The notes under the pieces: generated by a model
Database searches by the model: none
What the model was told of the DNA's origin: nothing
Seen by the model: only the letters and a program-made list of their open reading frames with translations
Position numbers and translations under genes: made by a program
Part shown: in pieces, positions 62,356-64,000 of the stretch
Numbering within the stretch: the stretch's first letter is position 1
Layout of the letters: each line of letters starts with the position of its first letter
Assembly: GCA_039566865.1 (NCBI GenBank)
Contig: CM076949.1
Location: 20,560,501-20,624,500 of the forward strand
Direction: 5' to 3'
Length of the DNA stretch: 64,000 bases
DNA from: Aurelia coerulea
Taxonomy: Eukaryota > Cnidaria > Scyphozoa > Semaeostomeae > Ulmaridae

Positions 62356-62901
62356 AATGTTTTCAGATAGTACGATGTGTCCCAAAAAATTGTGCCCCAT
62401 GTGTGTGGCTGCTTTGGAGGAGCTGTGGCCTAATTTTCTCGGTTTTACACAGTAGTTGCATAGGTCAGGCTTCAACCTACAGTTTGAGACCATGTTTGAG
62501 TCAATTTGACGATTGGTTGGTGATTTGTGGTAGAGGAAAGGCAAAATGACTGGTTGCTTCAAAAGCAGTCCTTTTCCAGCAACGTCAAAATCAAATAACG
62601 TTCGAAAGAAAGGGTTCTGGGCTCATGTTCAAACTTTCTCTACTTTCTTAAGAGGGCTGACAGTGTTGTCTTGTGGACAAAAAACATTATCAACCCTTTT
62701 AAAATGCATAGAAAAATTAAGTACAACGCTAGGACCATCTTTGAAAATGTACTTTATTTTGATATTGCTGGAGAGCAATAGAAGTGCTGTTTTTGAAGCA
62801 ACCACTTACTTTGCCTTTCCTCTGCCATAAATCGGCAAGCACTTGTTAGATTAACTCAAATAAGGTCACGAACTTTAAGTTGGGGCCTGACCTTGCAACT
62901 G

Positions 62902-63813
62902 AACAAGGACAGATTTTGTAAGACAATAGCATGAGTTGCTTTTGTTGACACCTGAATTCAAAGCGATTAGCAATCGCAGACAAAGGAAATTCTCTAAACC
63001 AGTAATTCAAAACAAACAAAGCCGCAAAATGTTCTGAGTCTCAGGTAGCTAGCGCGCTCGTTGTGCATTCCTTAAATTGTTTTTAAGAGCAAGCATGAGC
63101 ATATCCCAGGGGGGGGGGGGGTACTCTGGTATATTTACGATAGGGGTGCTCAGGTTACTTTTTTGGGTCTAAAATTGGGGTAAGGATTATTTTTTTGGGT
63201 CAACTATTTGCACAGCTATTTTTTTGGGTTCCTGAAATTCTGGCTTACTTTTTTGGGTCTCAAATGTGAAAAAAGGAAAAATATTGGGAAAAAGATAGGA
63301 AAAATTATTTTTTTGGGTCTATTTTCACGGTAGAAATTCTTTTTTTGGGTTGATGCATTGTACCTCAGCCTGAGCACCCCTATCCTAAATATAACTGAGT
63401 ACCCCCCTGGGGAGCATATATCGAAAGAAGAAGGGTATATTTACACATCTACCTCGGGCATTTTATTTCTTTGGTCCAGAAGCTGAATAGTAAGTGTTTT
63501 AATTACATCCTAAAATATAACAGAATTGAATCGCCTCCTGACCGGCTTGTGAACCAAACAAATTAAATACCCGAGGCAGATTAGTAGATATATTCTTCTT
63601 CTTTCGATCTATGCTCATGTTTGCTCTTGAAAACAATTTCTGGAATGCACAACGAGCAAGCTAGCTACCTGGGTTTCAGAGAAATTTTGTGGCTTTGTTC
63701 GTTTTGAATTACTGGTTGAGAGAATTTCCTTTGTCTGCGAGCGCTAATCGCTTTGAATTGCGGTATCAATCAAAAGCAACTCATGCTATTGTCTTACAAA
63801 ATCTGTCCTTGTT
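62902..63813. mobile_element. AACAAGGACAG-family palindromic element carrying a nested insertion
   Basis: AACAAGGACAGATTTTGTAA at the left, TTACAAAATCTGTCCTTGTT at the right. The flanks TTGCAACTG and ATGCAACTG agree in 8 of 9 bases. The left arm is interrupted by the 63105-63411 G-tract element. Without it the length is about 600 bp, as in 47604-48202. Confidence 0.85.
63105..63411. mobile_element. G-tract-terminated element nested in the palindromic element
   Basis: CCCAGGGGGG at the left and CCCCCCTGGG at the right, followed inward by TACTC, then TATATTT and GATAGGGGTGCTCAGG in inverted order. GAGCATAT flanks both sides (63097-63104 and 63412-63419). The interior has six or more TTTTTTGGGTC units. 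Confidence 0.85.
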
Positions 63814-64000
63814 ATGCAACTGTGTAAAAACCAAGACAAGTAAGACGACAGATTCTGGACAGCAGCCGCTGAAACTGGGCACAATTGTTTGGGACACCCT
63901 GTATACTAACAAGAATCATGTCATGTCCTTCTTTTACGGCGTGTTCTACAAATTATGAATATATTTTAACAAGTGTTAACGAGGCTTGCGGCGATATGTT
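63814..64000. other. Right edge of window
   Basis: Contains a mariner-style terminus (TTGGGACACCCTGTA at 63889-63903) but no SIDT exon that I can recognise. Confidence 0.4.

Noticed and set aside
61305..64000. Remaining SIDT exons (C-terminal HxxxH helix)
   Set aside because: No matching coding text found; this stretch is occupied by repeats, so the exons must lie beyond the window.

Overview
The window looks like nuclear DNA of an invertebrate animal. It is AT-rich, its genes are split by spliceosomal introns of about 0.3 to 5 kb, and most of the sequence is transposon-derived. LINE 3' ends related to CR1/L2, TA-flanked mariner-type miniature elements, hAT-type elements and long inverted-repeat elements are all present. 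I favour a cnidarian, probably an anthozoan, from the repeat style (for example the TAGCCTGCGTGCAGAC hairpin). That is an inference and cannot be settled from the sequence alone.

One gene dominates. From 20906 to 61304 on the plus strand I could assemble 23 consecutive exons with matching intron phases. They encode 749 residues of a SID1/SIDT (ChUP) family membrane protein: signal peptide, luminal/extracellular beta-rich domain, then the multi-pass membrane domain with the hallmark CYYNFLC and [10 protein letters not shown] segments. The last ~90-100 residues lie beyond the right edge. Every intron is loaded with transposable elements.

Left of it, 2648-5369 holds the last two exons of an unrecognised protein with seven visible cysteines and a very acidic tail. 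At 14873-15631 there is an intact, intronless 252-codon reading frame for a helical protein that I cannot assign to a named family. From 5579 to 14414 lies a stack of inverted-repeat elements: a 977-bp element with 9-bp target duplications, a 2.7-kb foldback, a G-tract element, and an inverted-repeat element split by a LINE reverse transcriptase. From 16171 to 20334 there are an element carrying a 123-bp minisatellite, a LINE broken exactly at its YADD motif by a 965-bp hAT element, and a 68-bp hairpin.

The most interesting recurrent signal is a family of inverted-repeat elements that begin AGCATAGG (or AGCATAG) and usually have 9-bp target-site duplications. Eight copies with two ends are visible (395 bp to 3.8 kb; one has an altered first base and one a doubtful duplication), plus one one-ended relative. 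A second palindromic family (ends AACAAGGACAG), a 269-bp perfect-looking palindrome and two tiny hairpins also show duplications at or close to 9 bp, which suggests one Mutator-like 9-bp transposition machinery supplied in trans. No transposase reading frame for it is visible here.
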